Positions 27,091 through 39,167 of a stretch of 64,000 bases of DNA are shown piece after piece. The position numbers and the translations under genes are program-made. This DNA is from Ceratodon purpureus (Eukaryota > Streptophyta > Bryopsida > Pseudoditrichales > Ditrichaceae). The notes below the pieces were generated by a model, which made no database searches, was not told the origin of the DNA, and worked only from the letters and a program-made list of their open reading frames with translations. How positions within the stretch are numbered: the stretch's first letter is position 1; each line of letters starts with the position of its first letter. The stretch lies in the NCBI GenBank assembly GCA_014871385.1, contig CM026423.1, positions 1,988,408-2,052,407 on the forward strand, given 5' to 3'.

Positions 27091-28279
27091 TTGGCGGAGC
27101 AGAATTTCGTCGTGTCCACTGTCCAGACCACAGTCGTCTTCCAAGTAGCAGTCGATGCCAGCGGCAACATTCAAGCTGCAACTGTCAAAGCTGCACAAGA
27201 ATTGTCAAACGGAACTGGAGTGCAACAAATCTCCATGACAAGCTCGACATACCTCTTGCAACAAGGCTTACCGGTGTTGGAAGGGCTGGCTCTCTGCACC
27301 GAACCCAAAAAACAGAAAATCCCAAATCAACCCCACAAACCACCTCCAAAACAAAAACCCACAAAGCTTACAAGCCGAAACAAACCAACCTGAAGCAGAG
27401 CTGAATCGGAGCTGAGGCGGTGCTGAGGCGGACCTGAGGCGGAGGTGAAGCGGACCTAGATTGATCTGCAGGGTTTGTGATTCGACACGAAGCCATCAGG
27501 TCGCTCATTGTCCCTGGAATCGACGCCGTAATTGAACTCTCAAGGTTAGAATTCACACTCGGTATTGGAGGCCAAGCTGGTCTGGAGGTGAAGGTTTCGG
27601 AGGCGAAGAAGGATCGGATTGAGGTTTGTGAGATGGTGGTCGCCACAGTGCTGCAAGCGGCCCAAGCCTCCCTGGCAGTCGCATCGACAAGCAGATGTCG
27701 AAGGGAAGGCAGTGTCGGGGCGCCATATGGCACTGTTGTTGGTGCTTCCTCTAGAGCTCGCCGTGGGACGGTGTCTGTGAAGGCTTCCTCCTCGAGTTCG
27801 GATTCCAAGGTGAGGCGGAGGTGAAGCAGACCTGAGGCGGAGCTGAAGCGAAAACGAGCAGGCAGGTTGAGGAGGAAAAACAACAAGTTGCAGCTGTCCC
27901 CACTCACTCCAAGACTAGGGTTTCCAAGATAAGCAAATGACGCAGCACCACCCAGCACCAGCCGCAGCAGCCTGCATTCTGAAGTTTGAGCTCTAGATGA
28001 AACATATCCCCCAACAGTGCCAGGACCCACCACAGGGCACCATGGGTTTCTATGTTTGGAGACAATGTAAAATATTTTGGCCCACTTGCTCATACGAAGA
28101 CGCTCCAGCGAATCAGCGGACACTGGCAATGCATTTGGTGACCCAGGCAATACAGTTGGTGACCAGGAATTATTTTGGTCACGAACTGTGGTCATGAAAA
28201 CCACCTCTCCTACTAGTGTTGTGAATATCTCAAAAAGGTATTGGTGGCATTTCAAGGTTTCTCTCAGGTGCTCAACCAT
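27091..28279. other. Coding-like island, strand and family uncertain
   Basis: GC-richer block with competing frames. On the plus strand, 27091-27390 (VVSTVQTTVVFQVAVDASGN...) and 27477-27824 (IDAVIELSRLEFTLGIGGQA... then an SR-rich tail) look more protein-like. On the minus strand one frame of 303 codons spans 27368-28279 but is Ser/Pro/Leu-rich without a motif. Short GAGCTGAGGCGG-type tandem units flank 27470-27800 (27397-27467 and 27806-27855). I cannot assign a function. It may be a gene, a pseudogene or a transposon-borne fragment. Confidence 0.3.
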
Positions 28280-28308
28280 TCATAGAATGATGTCCATGAC
28301 AAACTCAA

Positions 28309-28979
28309 CCCTTAAAGCATCAACTCAACAAAAATGGGTTGATTTAAGGTCTGGTCAGGCTCCCAGTAAACCAATTTTTACACAATGAAGCTATGATTTT
28401 GGCACAATATAGACAACTATCATATCTTTCCGACAAAGCAATCTATGCTTCAAAATACCTCATACTGTAGAAGATATTTGCCGTCAAATATTATTGAGGC
28501 ATGCTGAAATTTGCCCAAAACTGCGGTGTAAGCTCATTTATCCTCAAAGTTTGCCCAAAAACTTCAAAATTCACCAAAATTTGAGGATTTTTTTATTTTT
28601 TTATTTTTTTATTTTTTAAATTTTTTTCCCCAACTTTGTTTTTCTTGCATGTAAAATAGGTACCTAGGTATGTTTTCACCATTTGAATTTTCAATACAAT
28701 CATTTCTTACATGCCTTTTTTATTGTCAAAAACTGGCCTTTGTATTTGAATTTCAACATACCTCCATATGAAAAATAATGTCTTTCTCACAAACGATGTG
28801 GGGTTCATATCTAAGATTTTGTGTACATGTACAAGTTAGGTACTTAATGCTACAGTTACACTCTTCAAAATATGTCACAAACTGAACTTTTTTCTCTCGC
28901 AAAGAAACAAAGCAGTTATAAGGGGAAATTGCAAAATTTGATGTCAAATTGCAAAATTTGATGTCAAAGAGCTCAGGGG
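28309..28979 (+). mobile_element. TTAA-type MITE, copy D (degraded left end)
   Basis: The left terminus is CCCTTAAAGCATCAACTCAA, one transition away from copy C, flanked by TCAA rather than TTAA. The right terminus is CTCAGGGG with TTAA at 28980-28983. A second right-end-like CTCAGGGG/TTAA occurs at 29062-29073. The interior shares the GATTTAAGGTCTGGTCAGGC block and the CTTCAAAATACCTCATACTG block with copies A and C. Confidence 0.6.
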
Positions 28980-28983
28980 TTAA

Positions 28984-30155
28984 GAGAGAGAGGAACTCTA
29001 GCCTGGAGGGCCAGCGTGAATAAAGGGTTCGTTGGGGGAAGTGCTACCAGAATGGTCACCTCTCAGGGGTTAACATGTAACAAACATCCAGTTTCAGTTC
29101 TTTGATATTCATTATGTGCTGACGTTTGATAATTTCTTTAATTACCAAGAATGAAGTAATCGTCCTGCAGAATGTAAGAGTGCTTCTCCCCACATATGTA
29201 TCTTCACTGTGTCTTCTGTTCGACCTCACCACCAATATGGGATTATTTTGCACAAATATGACGGACAATGATGACAAACTATGCAACATTAGTTTAGCAA
29301 CACTTGATTTTCAACCATTCGATTCTGCCTACATTCCAACATTGTTGCTGATCATACGCTTCTCAAAGATACACTAGCATACACTATTCTTAGAAGTTAT
29401 GAATCGTCTAGTTCTCATTCTGCATTTACGATGATAAAGCTAAGTTCGGAGCAATGACACATGGCAAAACCTCAAACCACTTGAGCCTGATTATCTTATA
29501 ATCATCATGGCAAAAAAATTATATTTCGGAAGTCCTAGCTTTCACATAAACATACACCAGTGATAATGGGTGAGGGCTATCAGCGCCTCCTGCCAATCTT
29601 CACAAGGCAGAACAAGAGTATGGCGACAATCTGCGTTTCACATGCAGTGTCTGGTAAAAACTCTATTCTCATCATCTGTGTTGATAATCATCTGCAAGAC
29701 CTAAAAATGTTTCGTTGTAACTGCTCTCTACAAGTCCTACCAATATATACGGCTGGGGGTGCCTATTTGCACTCTCCTTATTTTCCGTCCAATTGCTCAC
29801 ACCCACACAAAATCTTACATGACCACTTCACGTTCTACTCCGTATCATTCCCACATCCACCCTACTTATCACTTCCTACATCTATGTCTAGACTTCTACA
29901 ACCTACCTAGCTAGTCTCAGGGAACTGAACTAAATTCAAAACATAGCAATATCAAGCTTCTCTATCCTAACTTTACAGACTACATCCCTGGACCATAGGG
30001 AACAAGGGAAAGGGAGGATGATATAATCTTCGAAAGTATACAAAGAACGGCAGAAGCAAAGAGGAAACTCTCAAGACTTACTTGAAAATGCCATCCACTT
30101 GTTTTAAACTCCACTTGTTTCGGGCTGCAACATCAAGCTGTAGCATGACCTTCAG
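28984..30155. other. Intergenic and 3' region of PAT1
   Basis: Contains the extra TTAA-type right end at 29062-29073. The part nearest 30155 is probably PAT1 3'UTR on the minus strand. No separate gene is recognised. Confidence 0.45.
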
Positions 30156-33100
30156 TCAACCGCGTACAGTAGCTGTGTTACTTGCATGGCTATCGGCCGA
30201 AGCCCCCTGGCTAGGAATTCCGCTCAAAGCACCGGCCCGGTTGGTTATAAGGTCATACAGCAGCTTCCTCTGTTGTTCACTTGTATGCGGAAGAGTCGCC
30301 TGAAGCAGCTCGACAGGTATTTCCTTCTTCAAAGCTTCATCCGCAGCAGCATTTATAGCCGGTATATTTCCCGGGTACAACATCATAAGAGAGTGAATTA
30401 CGCTATCGTATTTATTAGTACAGTGTTTCGTGAGAAGGGAAAAAAATGCGTCAAAAGCATGTTGCCATATGGTGAGGCTCTGTGGGGTGTGGAAGGCGTG
30501 CCTGTCCCTTCTCACCATGCTCGCCCTTTCTAAAATGGATCTAAGAATAACAGTTGCCCCATCGCCGGCCGGAGCGCCCATTGGACGGAGAGGAGAAGTC
30601 TCGCTCGCCAACACAACAGAAAGTAAACAAGCGCTCAAGGACGGAAGGTCCATACTCAAAACAGCCAAGGCGACCGCATTAGCCAAGGCAGCTGTAGTGG
30701 CAGCTGCGCCAGCGTCTGACTGAGGACCGTTGAAAAGAAACCGCAAGTGCCGAGAAACGGCCATACATACTATCTGTACAAGTTCACTTCCAGGGTTGAG
30801 CAACTGCAGATACCTCGTCAGAAGCTTCTTTCCCTTGGGTAGTGACACCAATCGCAAAAAAACGAGATCATCCTTAGGGTTCAGCCCAACAAATCGTCCA
30901 TTGAGGATGCGATTCCCCAAATCAGCGGTGTTTCCAAGAGGATCAGCCAGTTGGAGAGACGATGCCAGACCCTCAAGAAGGATTTGGCGACGCCTACGAA
31001 GCTGAGCACCACCGTCAGGATGTTGTTGAACAGCTAGCAGCCTGTCGATATCATCGACATCAAGGAGTAGGCAGAGACCGTCCTCAATTGCAATTCGAGC
31101 AGCCAGCATGGGCTCTTGCTCTAAAGGCCTTTGCGGTGACAATCCTTCAACACCAAGGTCGCCATTGATATGATCGCTCATATTCATGCCATCAGATCGA
31201 GCCGGGTCAACTTCAAGAAGAGGTCGTGGTCTGCACTCAAAAAATGTGTCCATTAGCACGGTCTGTAAAGTCGTATTTGAACAGAATTCAATTCGAAAAC
31301 ATATGATGGTTAAACAAAAACAAAAGACAAAAGATATGTGTGTCGCACCTGCGAATCGAAGAATATGGAACTCTGCCTAGGGCATCCACTTGAAGGAATG
31401 CATGAGGCTCAGCTGCTGCCCTGGCATGAGATGGCATGTCACGGGGGTGCGAAGGTGCAAAGTGGCGACGCCCATGGGGAGTGCCTCCTGCCATCTTTGC
31501 TTGCACTGCTTGATGATAATAATCATCAATGTAAGGATCGCTTCCATGCGTAGCAGCCCACTGAATTCTAACAATGTTCTCAATCTCTTCCCCAGTCATG
31601 TATTTTGACCGGAACTGCTGCCATCCATTGGGACCTCCTCTTCCTGTGTATAACACCCAAATATGTAAATATCATACTACAAAAATTCCAGCTAATTCAC
31701 GCACGTTCAGGGAGGAGCACGCGTATACTAATGCACAGAGCATTAAACAAATATAGTTTAATGGCAGACTAACGTAATGCAAAACATTTCAGGACCCCCG
31801 AAACTTGCATCCACAGCACGCATTACTAGAATAGGGGAAAAGAGCAGAGAACATTATCTTCTGATAAACCAAATATCTCATATATCGATTCTTAACAAAT
31901 AAGAGGGGCAACGAATTATACTGATTTGTTACGTTATAAGTGGGCACCTTCAATCATTAATTTGTTTACACCCCCTGATGACCAGCATCTAGATGATGGA
32001 GAAAAATACCTCCATGACCGCCGTCCGATGGAATATTCTGCTGGTGGAAACGTTGGTGAGGCTGCCTTGGGCGGAACTGCGGGTCAAAGCGTTGTTCTCT
32101 CTGATCCCAAAACTCACGAGCCATCCCAGCGTCGTTCATCTTCTGCATAAGATGGTCTGGGCCGGGAGGTGGAGAACTACCATACGGCATTTGTCCATAA
32201 GGTAGAGGCGGGCTAGAATGCAGAGGAGCCTGTTGTCTATTATACTGAAGCATCACTTGTGGAGGCATAAGTGGCATTTGTTGAGGTATAGAATTTCCAG
32301 GAACCGCGGATCCAGTTGGACGTTGCGCCCAAGGTCCAGTTTGCGGCTGCGCAGGAGGCAAAATGTGTCCCGTAGAAGTAAAGGGTGTCTGTCCAGGGCC
32401 ATAGACCATGTGGGAGGGAAGAACTCCTCCACCAACATGAGGCAAGGCAGGAGGGGGAGCGATGGATTGCCGGTACTGTCCTGATTGAGGACCAGGAGGG
32501 GTTGCAGATCGCTGCACAAAACACGACATGAATCCGCTCAAATATTAGACACTCAAGGGAATTCTCAGACAAAAGACAATAGTGTAACCAACATGAGCAC
32601 ATACAATGGATCAATACTATCATAACAAACGTACAGAGTGTTTGACAGAATATACCTGATGTGGCTGCCTAGGGAGGGGATAAGCTCCAGACATAGCATT
32701 TGGAGGAGAGAGGTGAGCCAAACTAGGGTCACCTCCCCACCATCGCTGCTGCTGAGGTTGGGTTTGTCCCGACTGTTGATGAGCAGGAGGTCCTAAAGGC
32801 ATTCCATCAAAATCCACTCCTTGAACAGACTGATGTTGATGATTAGGCCACCACTTTCTTGCTCCAGCCTCAGCTTCCTTCTCCATTACTGGCCTGTCTA
32901 GCCAATTGTGAGCGGGGGCTCCATCAAATGATCTTTCGAGTGGAGCGACAGCTGTAAAATCAAATCCAATCGGAAATTATTAGAAATTAACGCAAGAATT
33001 CTCGATTATATGATTAAAAGTTAAAAAAGACTTCCGCACAAAAGCATTTTCTCACCATCTCTGCTTGTATGAAACTGCCTCCCTTCATCCAACCCGCTTC

Positions 33101-34124
33101 GTGCCACTTCCTCCCTTCGAGGAGATGCGCTGTTGAGCTGCACCATATAGATAGAAATACTACTGTATTAACCTTCCGAGTTGTCGTCTCCAATTGGCAT
33201 CCATTGATAGATTATATTAAAGCCAGCAACCCACTTAGCAAATGGCAAACCCAGTGGCAGTTTGCACTCACAAACCAGATCATATTTTCAAAGCCAGGAC
33301 GTGCTGAGTAAACCCAAAAGTGACTCACCTTGGCAAAGGACGAAGTGAGATCAGACACACTGTCCCATTCAGGTGCGGCCTCAGATGCTAGCTGCAAAAA
33401 CAGAAGCTTTAAATCAGTAAAATAGCAACACAATAAGAAGAAAAGAATACTCGAAAAAGACTATTTATATTTATGATTCTAAATACGGACTGTGCGCACA
33501 GAAAGTGTCTATTTCAAAATCGGCACCAACACTGAACATCGAATACACGCTTGCTAGAAACAAGTTCCTTTGCAGGGGCAACTGGGGACTCCGCAAGTAT
33601 CACTGCGCCAAAAGCGATTAACTGTAGCACTGGATTCTAAAGAGTCAAAAAATACGATCAAAAGTACAGTATGAGACCCTAAGCATTTGTAGCGTGGTTG
33701 TGTTCAAAATTAACCTCATCTCTCTCTGCAAGAGTGTCAAGCGGTTCTTCTCCATCCTCCAGTTGGTCACCACCATCTTCTTCATCCAGGCCTCCTAACT
33801 CGACTTCTTCCGATACGGTTCTTCCAAAAAACGCATATTGAGAAGCATCAAAGAATTCATCCCCTGCATTCAGATAACAGAAATAATCAAACCCCACGAG
33901 CAGAAACTTCAGTTTAAACAGGACCGCGCCCCAAAATAATTAGCTGACAATATTAAATATATTCCTTCACAAAACCTTAAAAGATTCAGCCAATCAGCAA
34001 ATCAATATCACACAGCACAATGGAAAAGCAACTCACGACTTGATCGAGAAGAGGGCAACACACTGCCACTGGGACTGCCTTCAAGGCCATCCATCTTAGG
34101 AACCTTGTCACCAGACTGCTGCAT
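30156..34124 (-). CDS. PAT1: PAT1-type mRNA decapping activator
   Basis: Eight exons in transcript order: 34124-34037, 33863-33715, 33391-33330, 33137-33056, 32951-32656, 32511-32010, 31643-31349, 31230-30156. They give about 849 residues (exon 3 border good to one base). The plant PAT1 N-terminal signature DEFFDASQYAFFGRTVSEEV lies at about 31-50, followed by ELGGLDEEDG. A Pro/Gln-rich middle part is next, then YMTGEEIENIVRIQWAATH and FLQVDALGRVPYSSIRRPRP. The Pat-C helical repeat domain runs from about 492 to the end. Known role: a P-body scaffold that bridges the LSM1-7 ring, DEAD-box helicase and decapping enzyme on deadenylated mRNA. The last acceptor is ctgcag at 31231, not the ACAG further upstream, because only this keeps frame and the RRPRPLLEVDP sequence. 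Confidence 0.92.
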
Positions 34125-35760
34125 CCTTGCACTCTCTCTTCAAAGAACTTTTCACCGAATCGGGTATTCACAGCTAGATTTTGAGTATCTACAACTTCTT
34201 ACAAACCAATATCGCCACAACCTTCTCGCTGACAAAGGCTCTATACCAAGGGGAGCAGGTGAGACCTCCGTATCGAATGTGCACTATCCAAAAGTATGAC
34301 TTCAGAGTCTGCAACATACACATCAGCATCAGCACACTTCCATATACACCGTAGATGCAAGACAGTATGTTCATTTTCATAACCAGGTGTTGTGCCACCA
34401 AAATGGTTTGGAAATAATTCAAAACGTGTATACACAAGTTGGTACAACATTACCAATGATGTGTATCTAGAAGAATCTCAGACCAACTAAACAGAGAACA
34501 ACTTCAGATTTTCTAGAGACATGCAAACACAATCACTACTAACAGCACAGAAGGATCTGAAAACATCGAAGAGAACACAAATTCTATGAATGCGATAGAT
34601 TTTCCGGCAGCACTAGCTCGACCAAGCGCTCAAGTAATACGTCTAGAGATGGTTAATCGCGGCCAACAAGAGAGGCTTCCGTCCTACCACGATGAACACT
34701 AGAAGTACACAAACCTCATCACAGAGTAGCCAGAGAGCTCGTCCGAGAGAGAACTACACCCAAAATCAAAGACACCTGAAGAAGTTACTCATGCTCGGAT
34801 ACAACAGATACTCTATGCAAATCGAAAAGCAAGAACCAGACACGATAAATCGAGAGAACGTCAGCTTACATCCTAGACCGTGTGATATCCAAACTCATGG
34901 CACCCACCGAAACACAATCGTACTCTCCGACCTTAACCAAAACATCTCTCTAAAATCACATTCTACAACCATTGAACGATGTTCAACACAGGAGACTATA
35001 AAAATGCACAACGGCATCCTCAAGCCGCCAGAACGCAGAGCCACGTCACTTCTACTGCCAAAACACTTCACACACCTAGTACTTCCCATTCCACGACACA
35101 GAAGCAACACTGGAGCCGAATGGGGCCAAACACACACTCAAACACCAAACAACATCACCCCCACCATGTGTAAACCGGTCCACAACAGCCGAATTACACA
35201 TCAAGCGTGACGAAACGAACAGCAAGCTCCGGAAACAAGCCCCGAGCCATCAGAAACAAACCGTACCCTAAAAGCTCCACAGCTTCGCAACATCACACAA
35301 ACCTCAAACAAGCAAGCAGAAACACACCTCCGACTCCCACCCGCCCGTCCACTCTCAACAACACAAAACCGAGCTACACCGTCTCACAACCAAACCCCTC
35401 CCACGCCAAATTCACACACAAACTCCAGCCGCGATCCACCCTCCCACTCCCGAAACCCCGCAATTCCATCCCCAGATCGCCCCGCCACACCACGAAAGAA
35501 ACGCCAACCATTCCTTACCTCCACAACCGCGAGGAGCGCAACCCCCGTCGACCTCCAGCAATTCCACGCCGAATTGCGCCGTTGAAGAGTCAATCAAAAC
35601 GCCGCAGCAGCGGAAGCGCCCCGCGTGGTGCCGCAACTGCAAACCCTAGCACACGCCATCGCCACCAAACTCCACAACTCCTTTGCAATTCCCTCGCTCA
35701 CAATCCCTGCCACAATCTCTCTCACAAGTTCTCTCCCTCGACGGCCTTGAGACGGTCCCT
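34125..35760 (-). other. PAT1 5' leader with probable long 5'UTR intron
   Basis: On the minus strand a good donor (GGAG/gtaagg) lies at 35518-35519, and the start codon is at 34124 with possible acceptors between 34125 and 34200. A leader exon at about 35519-35760 and an intron near 1.35 kb are inferred. The intron is strikingly T/G-rich on the transcript strand (A/C-rich on the plus strand), which creates long false frames on both strands. AACCCTAG telo-box-like words lie at 35643-35650 and 35827-35834, common near plant translation and RNA-metabolism genes. Confidence 0.5.
35594..35659 (-). other. Upstream ORF in the PAT1 leader (21 codons)
   Basis: In the inferred leader exon, ATG at 35659 opens a 21-residue frame (MACARVCSCGTTRGASAAAA, then F and stop) in GCGATGGCG context. 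Such a uORF could lower PAT1 translation. It depends on the leader exon being real. Confidence 0.35.
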
Positions 35761-35908
35761 CGGTTGGCAGCCTGCGAGACGAGAGGCTCCGCCCTGGGCC
35801 CCTTTATCTCTGCCTCGGGCTGATAACCCTAGGTTCCCTCCCCGCCCCCCAACTCCGCCACACCTCGCGACCTGTCCTTCTTGCCTAGTTCGAGTTTCCA
35901 GGATCTAG

Positions 35909-36746
35909 GAATCGGGGTGATGGATTTGGGTAATGGGGTGACTTAGGGTTCCGCCAATGGGGTTGGGTGACCCGGGGGTTGGGTCGGAGTTAACTGTGGT
36001 TAGGGGTGGGTTTAGGGAGGGAGTTTGGACGTGTCGCGAGACGGGGGATGGTGGGCTTGCGCTTCGCTTTCCGCATGCACGCTCGTTCTCGCTCTCGCCA
36101 TGCCAGCATGGTGGTGGGGTGAGGTGACTTGCCTTTGATCTACTCTGGCCAGTCCCACTGCGGATGGGAAAGTGTAGTTATGGCGCCTCGGGTCCTATGA
36201 CCGTGACCCTCACCCATTTTAGGTGATTTTTACTCATTTTTACTCATTTTTGACATGTCACACCATGTAAATGTTTGTTTGTGGATATTTCTCTTGTTAG
36301 ATTGGGTGTTAGGGTTGGATTTTGTCTAAGTGATTAGAAAGGTATGATAAGCAATTTTTTTAATGGAGTATTAATGTATTTGTTGTGGATTTATTCTTTT
36401 TGTTTTGGTAAATTTGATGTTAGAGGTGGATGCTTATTAGAGTGTTATGACTGTGATAACTCAAACGTAAACTAGACTTTTGATAAAGGGAGGATTGAGA
36501 GGCTTCGTCATACTACGTGGAGGTCATTGGCGGCCTCTTGCTTCACAAGCACGTTTTAGCTGGGGTGAAGAAATGGTCCTTGTGGTCCTCGATTGGAAAC
36601 GAAGGAACAAGGACGTCTCTTTTTGGCTGAAGAAATGGTCTGTGTGGTCTCAAATTGGTCCAAAAATTCCAACTGAAGAAAGAAGAATTTTTCTTCTGGG
36701 CTAAAGAAATGGTCAATCTCGTCCTAAATTGGGTCAGTAGAAATAG
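35909..36746. other. Intergenic, G-rich then satellite-like
   Basis: 35900-36130 is G-rich plus-strand sequence upstream of PAT1. From about 36560 the words GAAATGGTC and ATTGGTC recur irregularly, and these are diverged members of the repeat at 36747-37074. No gene seen. Confidence 0.45.
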
Positions 36747-37074
36747 GATAGCTTCATCTCAGATTGGTCCACGTGGTCATCTAATGTTAAAGGGAAGATA
36801 TGACAGCTTAAGCAAAATTGGTCTATATGGTCCTGGAGTGCAAAAGGAGAAATATGATAACTTGGGCAACGATTGGTCCATGTGGTCTTGAGTTGCGTAA
36901 GAAGAAATAGGATAACTTCATCCCGGATTGGTCCACCTGGCCCTCTATTGCTAAAGAGAAGATATGGTAGCTTGAGCTGAATTGGTCTATATGGTCATGG
37001 ATTGCAAAATGAGAAATATGATAACTTAAGCAACGATTGGTCCCTGTGGTCTTAAATTGAGTAAGAAGAAATAG
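36747..37074. repeat. 54/55-bp satellite with three-unit higher-order repeat
   Basis: Six units start at 36747, 36802, 36856, 36911, 36966 and 37020, each built as GATARCTT...GATTGGTCYAYRTGGTC...AGAARATAT. Units 1, 2 and 3 resemble 4, 5 and 6 respectively more than their neighbours. So two copies of a 164-bp trimer are present (lengths 55+54+55 in both). Each unit carries ATTGGTC, the complement of a CCAAT box. Confidence 0.85.
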
Positions 37075-39167
37075 GATAACTTGAGTAGAAGTTGATTAGC
37101 ATCAAGTATTAAATACCATATGATGCATGGTATTACTTGCTTTCACAACCTTCAATGTAGGTAGATAGTCAATTTATCCACAAACAATATTTATTCACAA
37201 GCAGTTGTTTGAATTTCGATTCACTTCTATAATGTGAAATTTAAATGGAGTATATTTTTTGACTTTATTTGACGTTAGAAAATTACAAAAGCTATAAAAG
37301 ATTTGTAATTTTTTTCTATCAAACACTGGATCTAAGTTATACTACCCTAAGTAGTTTTTCTCTACTTGTTGAATAGCTTCAAAAATCTGATGTACATGTG
37401 ATTAATATGTTTTTTAAAATAATAATAATTTAATAATTTCAACATTGCAAATACTTGATTCTAAGAAATATCAATTTTTACTTTCTTTTCTACATAAAAT
37501 GTAGAAAAATCCCAAAAAACATCTATACTATAATAATATCAGCTAGAAGAATCGAAGATGTATTAGTTCATTTTTTTAATTATAAAGGAGAAATACATTT
37601 GTATGTTGGCTATTTAGATTGGAGTTTATCTAAATCAAATTCAAACTAAAACAAATGTATAATTATACATTTTAGACTTCTTTCTCTGAGATCTTACTTT
37701 TAAAATACTATGCTTCTATACTGTAATACCATAGCAAGTTCGTTCATAAATAATTTCCAACAAAAAGACGTAAAAATTATGAAATTATGAAGACAAAGAA
37801 ATGAAAATAGAATAAATTGTTTTTTGTGATATTTTGTTATATCTATGAAATTTGAGGTTAATTTAGTGACTTTTTGCTAATAAACAAAATTCAAGAAGAG
37901 ATCTAAGGTCTAAGGTAGGTGAATGATAAATGTAACTTAATTGGAAACTTCTAATTTAAGGTAACTAAAACAAATGTATAATTATACATTTAAGACGAAC
38001 ATTAATATTTGTTGGACATCAAACAAACTTGCTATGGTGTTACGGTAGTAGATCTAAGTTTTGATCTAAATAACAATTGAATTGAACCCAACTTAATTGG
38101 AAACTTCTAAATTTGTTTATATACAAATTCATTTCATTTTTTTAGAATCCCAAAAAGTCTTTATGCACACTAGTAACAAATTCTACTTAAGAGAGGTCTA
38201 AGGTAGGTGAATGATAAATTGTTATTTTAGAGAGAATCAATCAATCAATAACCATTACATATATACATCAATTTAGAAGCCCATATTACTTTGAACATTT
38301 GGTATTAAACCATATAATTTTTAATCCATGATACATCACATAAAGTGTATTAATGTTTCTGTTATTTCAATCAAGACAAATCTTGGATATAATAGTGGTA
38401 TACCCCAAGTATAGCCGAGGTATCACCTAGATACCACATGGAAGAATAGAAGCAAATATAACAAATTTCAACAAAAATTGAGTTCAAATTATATTTAAGA
38501 CCGCTGCTATACCATTCCAGAAACTTCATATTTTTTTTAATGATAATTCTATCCTAGAAGTACAAATACCACTGATGAAGAAAGTGATGAAGATGGGACA
38601 CAATGAAGGAAGCCAAATCTCATTTGCATACAACTACCGTAATCAATCGAGCAACCCAAAAATAAATAAAGGAAACATCGGTAATACAGAGTCACAGAAA
38701 TGGCATAGACAGTGGCGCATCATTTACTCCATTTCATAAAACAAGGGCTTCAACGATGATGAAAGCCTTCTTTTCTGCTAAAGAATAAGCCTAAGCTAAC
38801 GCCACTTGATCGCTAGAACCTTAGGGACACAAGATAAACAAGTGACAACGAAGGAGTACAAGCGAGTTCAAAACAACCAAAACCTAAACTCTCCACTTAA
38901 GTTTCCTGTCATTTTGGCGCCCACCAAAAAACTCGCGGCATATCAGAGTTTATACTGGTTCCACCGATAGTACCTGGGCGCGCCTCGGCTGTTTTTGTTC
39001 ATAAATAAGAAAATGTGTATACTACAAAATTAAGAAAACTGGCCCATCATTCCAGTGCCAGACAGAGTGAACTGAAAGGGAGCTTCCGTTCGAAAGCAGC
39101 CACAAAGTTCCCTAAAACTACAGTGCATCGTTGGATTCGGTAAGTTCCCAACCAACAGCGAATGCGA
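37075..39167. other. Intergenic with local duplications; PRS 3' side
   Basis: ACTAAAACAAATGTATAATT and its following bases occur at about 37645 and 37964. Each contains the perfect 20-bp palindrome AAATGTATAATTATACATTT. GGTCTAAGGTAGGTGAATGA recurs near 37905 and 38195. ACCATAGCAAGTT (37726) has an inverted partner near 38028. These suggest a small nested duplication or inversion. The part nearest 39167 is probably PRS 3'UTR. Confidence 0.5.

Noticed and set aside
27368..28279. Minus-strand 303-codon frame as a confident gene
   Set aside because: Ser/Leu/Pro-rich without any domain, and overlapped by plus-strand frames that look more protein-like. Kept only as part of an uncertain island.
34692..35210. 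Plus-strand 172-codon frame
   Set aside because: A product of the A/C-rich strand bias in the PAT1 leader intron, rich in Thr/His/Asn/Gln with no structure.
35207..35908. Plus-strand 233-codon frame
   Set aside because: Same strand bias plus GC-rich PAT1 leader and promoter, with a Pro/Arg/Ser low-complexity product.
36747..37074. CRISPR-like regularly spaced repeat
   Set aside because: Units are contiguous with no unique spacers, and the context is a eukaryotic genome. It is a satellite.
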